Shown piece after piece: positions 1 to 8,402 of a DNA stretch of 20,256 nucleotides (position 1 is its first letter; every line of letters starts with the position of its first letter). Below the pieces are notes generated by a model. It was given only the letters and a program-made list of their open reading frames with translations, searched no databases and was not told where the DNA came from. Source of the DNA: Hyphomicrobiales bacterium (GTDB lineage: Bacteria; Pseudomonadota; Alphaproteobacteria; Rhizobiales; Aestuariivirgaceae); NCBI GenBank assembly GCA_013002595.1, contig JABDJG010000416.1:1-20256 (forward strand). Reading direction: 5' to 3'. Made by a program: the position numbers and the translations under genes.

Positions 1-94
1 CGTTCAGATACTGGACCTTGCAGGTCTGTATTATCTCTTTTCAGCATAGTTCACCCCTTTGGCATCCGCTAATCCGAACACACGACCTTATACT

Positions 95-110
95 GGCGAC
101 TTATGTCGCC
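95..110. other. Small inverted repeat (6-bp stem, TTAT loop) in the left-edge non-coding stretch
   Basis: GGCGAC-TTAT-GTCGCC forms a perfect six-pair hairpin about 145 bases beyond the stop codon of the SDR gene. There is no clear T-run on either strand, so a terminator role is only a possibility. The rest of positions 1-253 shows no coding region, RNA gene or repeat that I can support. Confidence 0.25.
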
Positions 111-253
111 TTCGGGTCATATTCTAACGTGTTGAGCCCTACGGTGGGCCGTCCGTTACCTCGTCAACATCGGACACTCTCAGCGACATTGCCGGTCACG
201 GTGCGAGTGGACCGGCACGGTCGAACAGGCCAACGCTCGAGGATCCCCACTCA

Positions 254-1054
254 TCAACGCGAGGCCAGTATCGTCTCGACAATGTGCACGATCTCCTCAG
301 ATTTGCGCGGATCGAGCGCATCGGGATGGGGGTCCGCGAACTGGCCTTGATCATTGTCGAAGTACGTGCCGGACGCCGCCGCGAAGTCGTCCGCCAGGGC
401 CGCGCGGATGAGGATATCCGCGCCGATGCGAATATCCCCGCCGGCAACGCCAAAGCCCTGCTTCACCATCTTGCTGCCAAGCATCGAGCCGGGATTGACC
501 GCGATGATCGCCGGGCCGTCCTTGAGCGTCTGCGCCATCGTGCGCGACCACATGGTGATCGCCAGCTTGCTTTGCGCATAGGCTTCCATGTCCGCCAGAC
601 TGACCTGCCCGCTCAAGGCCTTGGGATCGACCGGGGCCTGCGCTGCAGAGGACAGGTTGATCACTCGGCCGCCGGTCCCGAGCAACGGCAACAGGCGCTG
701 CGTCAGCAGGTATGGCGCAATCGTATTGACAACAAACCGTACATCAAGCCCGTCCGGTGTGATCGTTTCAGGCGCTTTGAAGACACCGGCATTGTTGATC
801 AGGACATCAAGCCTGGTGTGTTTTTCAGCCACAGCATCTGCAAGCGCCTCGACGTCGGCCAGGCGCGAAAGATCCGCTACGTAGCTCTCAATGCGCCCGC
901 CGCCCGGTAGCGCGGACAGCTGTTTTTCCGCATCCACCAGTTTTGCCGGGTTGCGCCCGTGCAGCAGAACCGTGTGACCCTCTGCAATTAGCAATCTGGA
1001 CGTTTCCAACCCGATTCCATCGGTCGAGCCGGTAACCAGAATAGTCTTTTGCAT
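254..1054 (-). CDS. Short-chain dehydrogenase/reductase (SDR), retinol-dehydrogenase-like
   Basis: A 266-residue NAD(P)-dependent oxidoreductase of the classical SDR family. The cofactor motif TGSTDGIG lies at residues 8-15, NNAG at 87-90, the catalytic serine in LSS at about 135-136, and the YxxxK pair at Tyr159 and Lys163, all in the order and spacing of the family. Length is close to the usual 250-300. The frame stays open to a TTG at 1078, but the ATG at 1054 is preferred: GGGGG lies just upstream as ribosome binding site and the protein then starts directly at the first Rossmann strand. The overall pattern resembles retinol dehydrogenase/WW-oxidoreductase-like SDRs, but the substrate cannot be told from sequence. 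It is divergent from the antiporter gene with about 145 bases between starts. Confidence 0.9.
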   Translation of the reverse strand: MQKTILVTGSTDGIGLETSRLLIAEGHTVLLHGRNPAKLVDAEKQLSALPGGGRIESYVADLSRLADVEALADAVAEKHTRLDVLINNAGVFKAPETITPDGLDVRFVVNTIAPYLLTQRLLPLLGTGGRVINLSSAAQAPVDPKALSGQVSLADMEAYAQSKLAITMWSRTMAQTLKDGPAIIAVNPGSMLGSKMVKQGFGVAGGDIRIGADILIRAALADDFAAASGTYFDNDQGQFADPHPDALDPRKSEEIVHIVETILASR

Positions 1055-1199
1055 ACGTTTACCCCCGTCAGCTGCCAACTTGTCTTATCAACATCTATCG
1101 TAAGCGACATGTTCGCACGAGTTAAGGAAATCCATTAATCTGTGCCGGGGCGTAACACAGTTGGCGCACGGCCGGATCAACTCACGGGTCAAGGGATCA

Positions 1200-3002
1200 A
1201 TGACGGGCAGTTTCCTCATTCAGGCAGCTGTGTTTCTTGCAGCCGCGGCAATCGCCGCACCGATTGCAAAGAAGCTCAACATCAGCTCGGTACTGGGCTA
1301 TCTCACCGCAGGCGTCCTCATTGGGCCTTTCAGCCTGGGCTTCGTCTACGCGGTCTATCAGGTCGAGAGCATCTTGCATATCGCCGAATATGGCGTTGCG
1401 CTTCTGCTTTTCCTCATCGGGCTTGAACTCAAGCCCAGGCGGCTATGGTCCATGCGCGGATCAATCTTCGGCCTCGGCGGCAGTCAAGTCCTTGTGACAG
1501 CTGTGCTTCTCGCCCCGGCAGCGGCGCTCGGTCTACATCTGTCATGGCCGGTTGCAGTGTTCGTCGCCCTTGCATTGGCTCTGTCGTCCACGGCCTTCGT
1601 TCTTCAGGTTCTCGAAGAAAAGCGCGAACTGACCACACGGCATGGACGCGCGGCTTTTTCCATCCTGCTGTTCCAGGACCTTGCGGCAATACCGCTAATC
1701 GCCATGGTGCCGCTGCTCGCAGCAGGAGGCGGCAGTGAGAGACACTCGGCACTCACGGTGCTCTACGGGCTGGGCGCCATAATCATTGTCGTGGTCATGG
1801 GGCGTTACGTACTCTCGACGCTTTACCGGCTGGTCGCCTCCACCGGCGTCCGCGAGGCGATGACGGCAAGTGCGCTGCTTACCGTCGTGGCGGTCGCGTT
1901 ATTGATGGAAGCTGCCGGCCTGTCAGCTGCGCTTGGCGCGTTCCTTGCCGGCGCCTTGCTGGCTGATTCACCCTATCGTCACCAGATCGAGGCCGACATC
2001 GCGCCTTTTGAGGGGCTGCTGCTCGGACTGTTCTTTACCGCCGTAGGCATGTCGCTCAATCTCTCGCTCTTGGCGGATGAGCCGCTCGCCATCCTGTCCG
2101 CGGTGGCCGTTTTGTTGTCGATCAAGGCAGCGGTTCTCTTTGGTCTCGGCCGCTGGCGCGGGCTCGACACCAAAAGTGCAAGGCGGTTGGCATTTGCCGT
2201 GCCGCAAGGAGGCGAATTCGCCTTCGTGCTGTTTGCCACGGCGTTCGGCGCGAACCTTATCGACAGACAGCTTGTCGAGTTCCTGACCGTCGTGGTGACC
2301 GTCTCGATGCTCGCAACACCGGTGCTGTTGCTGCTCGATGAGATGCTTGCCAAGTCATCGAAGGCCGAGACACGGCCTTACGACGAAATGCCCGAAGAGC
2401 AAGGCCATGTTATCATTGCCGGTTTCGGCCGTGTCGGACAGATCGTAGCCCGCATCCTGCGCGCCCGTGACATTCCTTTTACCGCGCTCGATTTATCATC
2501 GGAGCAGGTCGATTTTGTGGCCCGCTTCGGCAATGAAATCTACTACGGCGATGCCAGCCGGTTGGACATCCTGCATGCGGCCAACGCCGACAAGGCGCGC
2601 GCTTTCGTGCTGACCATCGATGAAGTAGAAGCTTCGCTCAAGACGGCCGAAATGGTGCGCAGTCATTATCCCGATTTGCCGATCTATGCGCGGGCGCGCA
2701 ACCGCCAGCATGTGCACCGGTTAATGGATATCGGTGTCGACATCATTCGCCGGGAGACCTTCCTGTCCGCGCTGGACCTGTCCAGGCAAGTGCTACGCGG
2801 GCTCGGCCTGACCGACGCCGAAGCCGTGCGATCGACCGAGCTCTTCAGGAAATTAGATGAACGACGGCTATACGATGATTATGCCCACTTCACTGACATC
2901 GAGAAACTTCAGGCCAACGCCAAGCGCCAGTCGGAGGAACTTGAAGAATTGTTCGAGCAGGACGCCAGCGAACTGGACGCAAAGACGTCGGAGGACCAAT
3001 AG
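1200..3002 (+). CDS. CPA2-type monovalent cation:proton antiporter with C-terminal RCK/TrkA-N domain (KefB/KefC-like)
   Basis: A 600-residue inner-membrane transporter that exchanges K+ (or another monovalent cation) for H+. The N-terminal ~380 residues are a run of about 12 hydrophobic helices with family signatures: GLELKP near residue 76, FQDLAAIP with the transport aspartate, and QGGEFAFVLF. From about residue 402 a cytosolic RCK_N domain begins with GFGRVG and a strand ending ALD, a dinucleotide-binding fold that gates such transporters. The last ~50 residues are highly charged and probably helical. Two earlier in-frame starts are possible (TTG at 1161), but the ATG at 1200 has AAGGGA five bases upstream and gives the usual N-terminus. 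No kefF/kefG ancillary gene lies nearby, so glutathione gating is uncertain. It ends nine bases before the convergent pirin gene. Confidence 0.93.
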   Translation: MTGSFLIQAAVFLAAAAIAAPIAKKLNISSVLGYLTAGVLIGPFSLGFVYAVYQVESILHIAEYGVALLLFLIGLELKPRRLWSMRGSIFGLGGSQVLVTAVLLAPAAALGLHLSWPVAVFVALALALSSTAFVLQVLEEKRELTTRHGRAAFSILLFQDLAAIPLIAMVPLLAAGGGSERHSALTVLYGLGAIIIVVVMGRYVLSTLYRLVASTGVREAMTASALLTVVAVALLMEAAGLSAALGAFLAGALLADSPYRHQIEADIAPFEGLLLGLFFTAVGMSLNLSLLADEPLAILSAVAVLLSIKAAVLFGLGRWRGLDTKSARRLAFAVPQGGEFAFVLFATAFGANLIDRQLVEFLTVVVTVSMLATPVLLLLDEMLAKSSKAETRPYDEMPEEQGHVIIAGFGRVGQIVARILRARDIPFTALDLSSEQVDFVARFGNEIYYGDASRLDILHAANADKARAFVLTIDEVEASLKTAEMVRSHYPDLPIYARARNRQHVHRLMDIGVDIIRRETFLSALDLSRQVLRGLGLTDAEAVRSTELFRKLDERRLYDDYAHFTDIEKLQANAKRQSEELEELFEQDASELDAKTSEDQ

Positions 3003-3011
3003 AGCGCTTCA

Positions 3012-3953
3012 TCAATTGTCCGGCAGCGAGATGAACTCATCGGTATCGCCGGGCGGCAAACTGAAGCGGCCGTTTTGCCAGTCGCCGTCGCGCCAAGCCT
3101 GCTTGGCCGCTTCGATCTTGTCCTGCGACGAGGCAACGAAGTTCCACCAGATGTAACGCGGGCCTTTCAGGGTCTCGCCGCCGAGCAGCATCAGTCGAGC
3201 GCCTTGCTCGCCCGCTTGCAGGGCCGCCCGCTCGCCCGGCCGGAACACCATCATCTGGCCGGCTTCGAATGTGTCACCGGATACAACGACCGTGCCATCA
3301 AGAACATATACGCCGCGGTCTTCGTGATCGTCGGGCAGCGGCAGCATGGCACCAGGATCGAGGTGAACGTCGGCATAGAACATGTCACTGAACACGCTCA
3401 CCGGTGCGCGCTCACCATAAACGGACCCCAGGATCAGCCGCAATCTCTTGCCTTCAGCCTCGATCAAAGGCAGGTCCTCTTTGCCGAAATGCTCAAACCC
3501 CGGATCACCGTCTTCCTCAGATTCGGGCTGCGCGACCCAGGTTTGGATGCCGAACAGGCTGTGCGGATTGGCCCTGGTTTGTGCACTGGTGCGCTCTGAA
3601 TGCGTGATGCCTTTTCCGGCAATCATCCAGTTGACCTCGCCCGGATAGATCATCTGTTCGGTGCCAAGCGAGTCACGATGCTGGAACTCGCCCTTGAACA
3701 GGTAGGTCACGGTTGCAATACCGATATGAGGATGCGGGCGAACATCTATGCCGCCTCCGCCGGTTACGAATTCGGCAGGCCCCATCTGATCGAAGAAAAT
3801 GAACGGACCCACCATTTGGCGCTTGGCTGCAGGCAGGGCGCGGCGGACTTCAAATCCCCCAAGATCCCGCGCCCGCGGCACGATCAGGGTTTCGATAGAA
3901 TTGATCTCATCGGCGCTTGGGCACTTCGGTTCGATACAGGGATTCCAACTCAT
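3012..3953 (-). CDS. Pirin family bicupin protein
   Basis: A 313-residue bicupin. The N-terminal cupin carries the four metal ligands expected for iron-binding pirins: His74 and His76 in RPHPH, His118 and Glu120 in GITHSE, with spacing nearly that of human pirin (56, 58, 101, 103). The motifs HIGIATVTYL and GEFQHRDSLG are family hallmarks. The C-terminal half is the second, degenerate cupin with a glycine/proline-rich strand pattern. Bacterial pirins act as quercetin 2,3-dioxygenases or as modulators of metabolic enzymes; which applies here cannot be said. The frame extends upstream to 4019, but the ATG at 3953 is preferred because AAGGA precedes it and the product then begins in the family manner. 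Convergent with the antiporter gene; 235 bases separate it from the upstream cytochrome P460 gene. Confidence 0.92.
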   Translation of the reverse strand: MSWNPCIEPKCPSADEINSIETLIVPRARDLGGFEVRRALPAAKRQMVGPFIFFDQMGPAEFVTGGGGIDVRPHPHIGIATVTYLFKGEFQHRDSLGTEQMIYPGEVNWMIAGKGITHSERTSAQTRANPHSLFGIQTWVAQPESEEDGDPGFEHFGKEDLPLIEAEGKRLRLILGSVYGERAPVSVFSDMFYADVHLDPGAMLPLPDDHEDRGVYVLDGTVVVSGDTFEAGQMMVFRPGERAALQAGEQGARLMLLGGETLKGPRYIWWNFVASSQDKIEAAKQAWRDGDWQNGRFSLPPGDTDEFISLPDN

Positions 3954-4141
3954 GGCGCTATCCTTGGTCTGGCGGCTCTGACAAGCGTTTTGGGCTGCAT
4001 CATGCGCCTTGATTACCACTACTTAGTACGAGACGCCGCGGATCACCATGTCCGCTCACTTGGCACCAGACTTCGGTATGGCGACGCATTATCTCTATGC
4101 TTGCGAAAGATTGGGTCCAAGGTCCGACCATCTTGTGCCCT

Positions 4142-4159
4142 GCAGCGGCACGCCGCTGC
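4142..4159 (-). terminator. GC-rich hairpin downstream of the cytochrome P460 gene, possible terminator
   Basis: GCAGCGG-CACG-CCGCTGC is a perfect seven-pair stem with a four-base loop, about 30 bases past the cytochrome P460 stop codon on the minus strand. No T-run follows, so it is at best a weak or rho-assisted terminator. The remaining sequence between pirin and cytochrome P460 (3954-4188) shows no gene. Confidence 0.3.
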
Positions 4160-4188
4160 GTCCCCGACATCGCACACCCGGCGCAGCC

Positions 4189-4797
4189 CTATTCGCGCCG
4201 GTACTTCTTCGGCACGAAATACAGATAGTCCTTGTTCGCCTTGACCTTGTGACAGGCATGGCAGAACACCATTTCCTCGGCGCCGTCTCCCATGCTGTCA
4301 CCGAACAGGCTGCCGTCCGGCATGATCATCACATAGCGCCAGTCGGCATTGTCGGGGCTGGCGCCGTCAGCGAGTTTTTCCATCACGAACAAGGCGCCAG
4401 GAAACACCTTGTCCTCGCTGGTTATCGTGAAACTGTCCTTGGCCAGCACCGACCCGGCCGGAAGCCTGGCGCCGGCGGCAAGCGACCCGTAGTCCCCGGC
4501 GCGCGCATTGGCGTAGTTGTTGACATAACGGTTGCCGTGCGTTGCCGACAAGTACGGCGCGGAATTGTAGAGCCGCCACTTGGTATAACCCTTGGCGGCG
4601 GGGTATTGCGAAAGCGCATAACCGCCGACCATTTGATCGCGCATCTTTTGGTAGATCGCCACACGCTCGGGGTCGCCAACACGCGCCGGATCTTCGATTT
4701 TCAGGTGCCCGCCGTCTTCATCGATTTCAGCTGCATTCACACCCGCAACGGCCAGAATCGCCAAAACCGTACTGCAAACTGCCTGTGACATACGCAT
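4189..4797 (-). CDS. Cytochrome P460 family periplasmic c-type haem protein
   Basis: A 202-residue exported haem protein. Residues 1-23 form a signal peptide (MRMSQAV, hydrophobic core, VNAAE cleavage region). The single c-type haem site CHACH lies near the C-terminus at residues 179-183, as in cytochrome P460 proteins, and the mid-region TKWRLYNSAPYL...HGNRYVNNYAN matches the family's conserved core. Lys73 in TKW is a candidate for the haem-lysine cross-link known from Nitrosomonas P460, but that is inference. Family members oxidise hydroxylamine or detoxify NO-related species; many alphaproteobacterial members have no known substrate. GGCGAGG eight bases upstream supports this start. It lies 116 bases downstream of the sdhB-linked gene, so may be a separate unit. 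A small hairpin (4810-4824) sits directly before its ribosome binding site. Confidence 0.85.
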   Translation of the reverse strand: MRMSQAVCSTVLAILAVAGVNAAEIDEDGGHLKIEDPARVGDPERVAIYQKMRDQMVGGYALSQYPAAKGYTKWRLYNSAPYLSATHGNRYVNNYANARAGDYGSLAAGARLPAGSVLAKDSFTITSEDKVFPGALFVMEKLADGASPDNADWRYVMIMPDGSLFGDSMGDGAEEMVFCHACHKVKANKDYLYFVPKKYRRE

Positions 4798-4913
4798 GAT
4801 TGATACCTCGCCTGCTCAACAGGCATCCATGGTGCAGTAAAGTAGATCATGGGGAGATAAACAATCCAGTGAACTCACGCTTAAGTGAAATCACCAACAG
4901 AAACATTAACCAT

Positions 4914-5324
4914 CTACCGGAACAGGCAGACCCGGCGTTTTCGCCCGCTGGACTGGATGATTTGCTTGTTGTTGTCGAAGATCAGCTGCAGGCTCCAGAT
5001 ATCCTTGCACAGGCCGGTCCAGACATCGCGATAGCACACACCCAGCCGCCTCGTGGTTTTCAGTCCCTTGCACTCAAAGCCTGCCGACTTCGCCATTTCA
5101 TTGGCCTCTGCAGCCTCTTTCCACAAAAACTTGCGGATCTGCTTATGGCGGATTTGGTCACCATTGCTGACATCGTGCGCATGAAAGACAAGCGCCAGCG
5201 GCGATGCAAACATCAACCGCACCTGCTGCCAGACCAGAACAGAACCAATTGGAATGAGAAACAGCAATCCAACAACGACGAGACCCAACACAGGCCTGCG
5301 CAGAGGTGGTTTTGGCTCGTTCAT
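4914..5324 (-). CDS. Unrecognised single-pass membrane protein translationally coupled to sdhB
   Basis: A 136-residue protein I do not recognise. It starts with a short positively charged N-terminus (MNEPKPPLRR), then one strong hydrophobic helix at about residues 11-34, then a hydrophilic domain of about 100 residues that would be periplasmic by the positive-inside rule. The outer domain has four cysteines in its last ~55 residues (FECKG, GVCYRD, GLCKD, RVCLF), suggesting disulfides. Its ATG overlaps the sdhB stop in an ATGA arrangement, so translation is coupled to sdhB and the gene is the last of the sdh operon. The frame could start further upstream inside sdhB, but the ATGA start is far more likely. 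A role near succinate dehydrogenase is suggested only by position. Confidence 0.72.
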   Translation of the reverse strand: MNEPKPPLRRPVLGLVVVGLLFLIPIGSVLVWQQVRLMFASPLALVFHAHDVSNGDQIRHKQIRKFLWKEAAEANEMAKSAGFECKGLKTTRRLGVCYRDVWTGLCKDIWSLQLIFDNNKQIIQSSGRKRRVCLFR

Positions 5325-6097
5325 ACCCGCCGTTCGACCATCATCTTCTTGATTTCGGCGATCGCCTTGGCCGGGTTGAGCCCCTTCGGGCAGGCCTTGG
5401 CGCAGTTCATGATGGTGTGGCACCGGTACAGCCGGAACGGGTCTTCCAGATTGTCGAGCCGGTCACCGGTTGCTTCATCGCGGCTGTCGATCAGCCAGCG
5501 GTATGCCTGCAACAGGACGGCCGGGCCGAGATAGCGGTCGCCATTCCACCAGTACGACGGACACGACGTCGAACAACAGGCGCACAGGATGCACTCGTAG
5601 AGTCCGTCAAGCTTCTCGCGGTCATCCTTGGACTGCGCCCATTCGCGCTGCGGTTCGGGCGACACGGTCTGCAGCCACGGTTCGATTGAACGATGCTGGG
5701 CATAGAACCGCGTGAGGTCGGGCACCAGATCCTTCACCACCGGCAAATGCGGCAGCGGATAGATCTTCACCGGCCCGTCAACCTCATCAATGCCCTTGGT
5801 GCAGGCCAGCGTGTTGGTGCCATCGATGTTCATCGCACACGACCCGCAGATCCCCTCGCGGCACGAGCGCCGGAAGGTCAGCGTCGGATCAATCTCGTTT
5901 TTGATCTTGATGATCGCATCCAGCACCATCGGTCCGCATTCATCCAGATCGATCGTATAACTGTCGACCGTGGGGTTCTGCCCGTCATCCGGGTTCCACC
6001 GGTAGACTTGAAACTCCTTCAGGCGGGCGCCGGTGGCCGCTGGCCAGCTCTTGCCCTCACCGACACGGCTGTTTTGCGGAAGCGATAATTCGACCAT
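5321..6097 (-). CDS. sdhB: Succinate dehydrogenase iron-sulfur subunit (complex II)
   Basis: The 258-residue electron-transfer subunit of complex II, passing electrons from the FAD of SdhA to ubiquinone. The N-terminal ferredoxin-like domain carries the 2Fe-2S ligands Cys79, Cys84, Cys87 and Cys99 (CREGICGSC...C). The C-terminal domain has C169xxC172xxC175xxxC179 and C226...C232xxxC236P. By the E. coli pattern the 4Fe-4S cluster uses 169, 172, 175 and 236, and the 3Fe-4S cluster uses 179, 226 and 232. All ligands are present. GAGGT lies nine bases upstream of the start. It follows sdhA after 53 bases and overlaps the next gene by four bases. Length and N-terminal extension fit alphaproteobacterial SdhB. 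Confidence 0.98.
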   Translation of the reverse strand: MVELSLPQNSRVGEGKSWPAATGARLKEFQVYRWNPDDGQNPTVDSYTIDLDECGPMVLDAIIKIKNEIDPTLTFRRSCREGICGSCAMNIDGTNTLACTKGIDEVDGPVKIYPLPHLPVVKDLVPDLTRFYAQHRSIEPWLQTVSPEPQREWAQSKDDREKLDGLYECILCACCSTSCPSYWWNGDRYLGPAVLLQAYRWLIDSRDEATGDRLDNLEDPFRLYRCHTIMNCAKACPKGLNPAKAIAEIKKMMVERRV

Positions 6098-6150
6098 ATT
6101 TCGTTACCTCAATTGGCGGTTGCCGTTGGCTTGTTGCCGCACTGAACGCT

Positions 6151-8010
6151 TCAGTACACCCGCGCCTTCGGCTTGATGTACTCGACCTCATTCGACATCG
6201 TCCAGGTGTGCACCGGGCGGTCGCCGAGCTTGATCTTGTGCTTGGCATCATCGGCCCAGGCCAGGGTGTGCACCATCCACTTTTTGTCATCACGGTCCGG
6301 GAAATCCTCACGCGCATGGGCGCCGCGGCTTTCCTGGCGGTTGACCGCACCATGGATGGTGACCGCAGCCTGGGCGATCAAGTTGTCGTATTCCAGCGTT
6401 TCGATGAGATCGGAGTTCCACACCAGCGACCGGTCGGTCACCGAGATATCATCGATGCTGCCCCAGATGCCATCGATCTTGACCACCCCTTCTTTAAGCA
6501 CTTCACCAGTGCGGTAAACCGCGCAGTGATCCTGCATCGAGCGCTGCATCTGGCGGCGCATCTCCGCTGTCGGCGTTGCGCCCGACGCATGGCGGAAGTG
6601 GTCAAGCCGGGCAATTGCCGCCTCACCGGCGTTATGGGCCAGATCGGCGTGTTTGGCTCCGGCCTCAACCGTCTCGGCGCAGCGCAAGGCGGCCGCGCGC
6701 CCGAACACCACCAAATCGGTCAGCGAATTGGAGCCGAGCCGGTTGGCGCCATGCACCGAGGCGCAGGCCGCTTCGCCAGCCGCCATCAGGCCCGGTACGA
6801 TTGCATCGGGATCGCCTTTCTTCGGGCTGATCACTTCGCCCATGTAGTTGGTCGGGATGCCACCCATATTGTAGTGGACGGTCGGCAGAACCGGGATCGG
6901 CTCGCGCGTTACATCGACCCCGGCAAAAATCCGCGCCGATTCCGAAATCCCGGGCAAACGCTCATTCAGCAGATCGGCGCCCAGGTGGTCGAGATGCAGA
7001 TAGATATGGTCCTTTTCCTTGCCGACGCCGCGGCCATCGCGGATCTCCATGGTCATCGCGCGCGACACCACATCGCGCGACGCCAGATCCTTGGCCGATG
7101 GCGCATAGCGCTCCATGAACCGGTCGCCCTCGGAGTTGACCAGATAACCGCCCTCGCCGCGCACCCCTTCGGTGATCAGGCAGCCGGCGCCATAGATGCC
7201 GGTCGGATGGAACTGGACGAACTCCATGTCTTCCAGCGGAAGGCCGGCCCTGAGCACCATGGCATTGCCATCGCCGGTGCAGGTATGCGCTGAGGTGCAC
7301 GAGAAATAAGCCCGCCCATAACCGCCGGTCGCCAGGATGGTCTTGTGCGCCCTAAAGCGGTGGATCGTTCCGTCTTCCAGGTTGATCGCCATCAGGCCGC
7401 GACAGGCGCCATCATCGTCCATGATCAGATCGAGCGCAAAATATTCAATGAAGAATTCTGCATCATGCTTGAGCGACTGGCCGTAAAGCGTGTGCAAAAT
7501 GGCGTGCCCCGTCCGGTCGGCAGCAGCGCAGGTGCGCTGGGCGGCCGGCCCTTCACCAAACTGCGTGGTCATACCGCCAAAGGCGCGCTGATAGATCTCG
7601 CCGCTCTCGGTGCGCGAGAACGGCACGCCCCAGTGCTCCAGTTCATAGACCGCATCCGGCGCTTCGCGGGCGAGATACTCGATTGCATCCTGATCGCCGA
7701 GCCAGTCCGATCCCTTGACCGAATCGTACATATGCCAGCGCCAGTTGTCCTCACCCATATTGCCGAGCGAGGCCGCGATGCCGCCCTGGGCTGCAACCGT
7801 GTGGCTGCGCGTCGGGAACACCTTGCTGATGCAGGCCGTCTTCAACCCGGCTTGCGAGCACCCGACAACCGCGCGCAGGCCCGCACCGCCGGCCCCGACC
7901 ACCACCGCATCGAACGTATGATCGACAATGTCATAGGATCTATCACCGATGGAAAAACGTCGGGCGGCACCAAATGTGTCGGCAGAACCGTTGGTCTTTT
8001 TGTTGGCCAT
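6151..8010 (-). CDS. sdhA: Succinate dehydrogenase flavoprotein subunit (complex II)
   Basis: The 619-residue catalytic subunit oxidising succinate to fumarate. The FAD-binding motif GAGGAG is at residues 39-44. The histidine for covalent FAD attachment is His70 in TRSHTVAAQGG. Substrate-site blocks are all recognisable: HPTGIYGAGCLITEGVRGEGG, RDVVSRAM and PTVHYNMGG. The C-terminus (MVHTLAW...YIKPKARVY) is the normal end of alphaproteobacterial SdhA, so the gene is complete. It starts six bases after the sdhD stop, with GGAG inside the end of sdhD as a plausible ribosome binding site. The long open frames on the opposite strand are shadows of its codon bias. Confidence 0.98.
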   Translation of the reverse strand: MANKKTNGSADTFGAARRFSIGDRSYDIVDHTFDAVVVGAGGAGLRAVVGCSQAGLKTACISKVFPTRSHTVAAQGGIAASLGNMGEDNWRWHMYDSVKGSDWLGDQDAIEYLAREAPDAVYELEHWGVPFSRTESGEIYQRAFGGMTTQFGEGPAAQRTCAAADRTGHAILHTLYGQSLKHDAEFFIEYFALDLIMDDDGACRGLMAINLEDGTIHRFRAHKTILATGGYGRAYFSCTSAHTCTGDGNAMVLRAGLPLEDMEFVQFHPTGIYGAGCLITEGVRGEGGYLVNSEGDRFMERYAPSAKDLASRDVVSRAMTMEIRDGRGVGKEKDHIYLHLDHLGADLLNERLPGISESARIFAGVDVTREPIPVLPTVHYNMGGIPTNYMGEVISPKKGDPDAIVPGLMAAGEAACASVHGANRLGSNSLTDLVVFGRAAALRCAETVEAGAKHADLAHNAGEAAIARLDHFRHASGATPTAEMRRQMQRSMQDHCAVYRTGEVLKEGVVKIDGIWGSIDDISVTDRSLVWNSDLIETLEYDNLIAQAAVTIHGAVNRQESRGAHAREDFPDRDDKKWMVHTLAWADDAKHKIKLGDRPVHTWTMSNEVEYIKPKARVY

Positions 8011-8016
8011 TGCGTG

Positions 8017-8397
8017 TTACGCTCCAAAACCAAGTTTGAGGATGGCAAAGATGCCGGCAATCGCGATTGCCGCTGAAAAGAAGGTGTTGGCCACCACGCA
8101 GGCGATTTTCCAGCCTTCATGGTGGACATAGTCCTCAATCACCACCTGCATCCCCAGGCGCATATGCCAGGTTATCGACACGATAAAGGCAAGCTGTAGT
8201 ATCACGATTACAGGATGGCCAAGGCGTGCCGCAACCGCCGCATGATCGGCACCGATCAAAGAAACCAGTACGATGATGAACCCGATCGTCAGCGGAATAT
8301 TGGCAATCGCCGTAACACGCTGCATCCACCAGTGCTCGGTGCCGGATTTGGCTGATCCCAGACCGCGGACTTTTCCTAAAGGTGTGCGAAGGCTCAT
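8017..8397 (-). CDS. sdhD: Succinate dehydrogenase membrane anchor subunit
   Basis: A 126-residue hydrophobic membrane anchor of complex II with three predicted helices. The signature WHMRLGMQVVIEDYVHHEG at residues 77-95 matches alphaproteobacterial SdhD; Asp89-Tyr90 correspond to the quinone-site Asp-Tyr of E. coli SdhD, and His78 is the likely haem-side histidine. The frame is open much further upstream, but the ATG at 8397 gives the normal N-terminus (MSLRTPLGKVRGLGSAKSG). Its ribosome binding site GAGGT overlaps the sdhC stop codon only five bases away, showing tight coupling. Confidence 0.95.
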   Translation of the reverse strand: MSLRTPLGKVRGLGSAKSGTEHWWMQRVTAIANIPLTIGFIIVLVSLIGADHAAVAARLGHPVIVILQLAFIVSITWHMRLGMQVVIEDYVHHEGWKIACVVANTFFSAAIAIAGIFAILKLGFGA

Positions 8398-8402
8398 GGG
8401 GT

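Noticed and set aside
18..350. Open frame of 110 codons at the left edge, plus strand
   Set aside because: It runs into the 3' end of the SDR gene in antisense, has low-complexity Arg/Pro-rich composition in the overlap, and no ribosome binding site or family resemblance.
4862..4905. Repeated GTGAA/TCAC words downstream of the sdhB-linked gene
   Set aside because: Direct and inverted arms are only four to five bases with no T-run, too weak to call a terminator or operator.
6208..7293. Long open frame on the plus strand opposite sdhA (361 codons)
   Set aside because: It mirrors the codon bias of sdhA, shows no protein-family motif, and lies wholly inside a certain gene.
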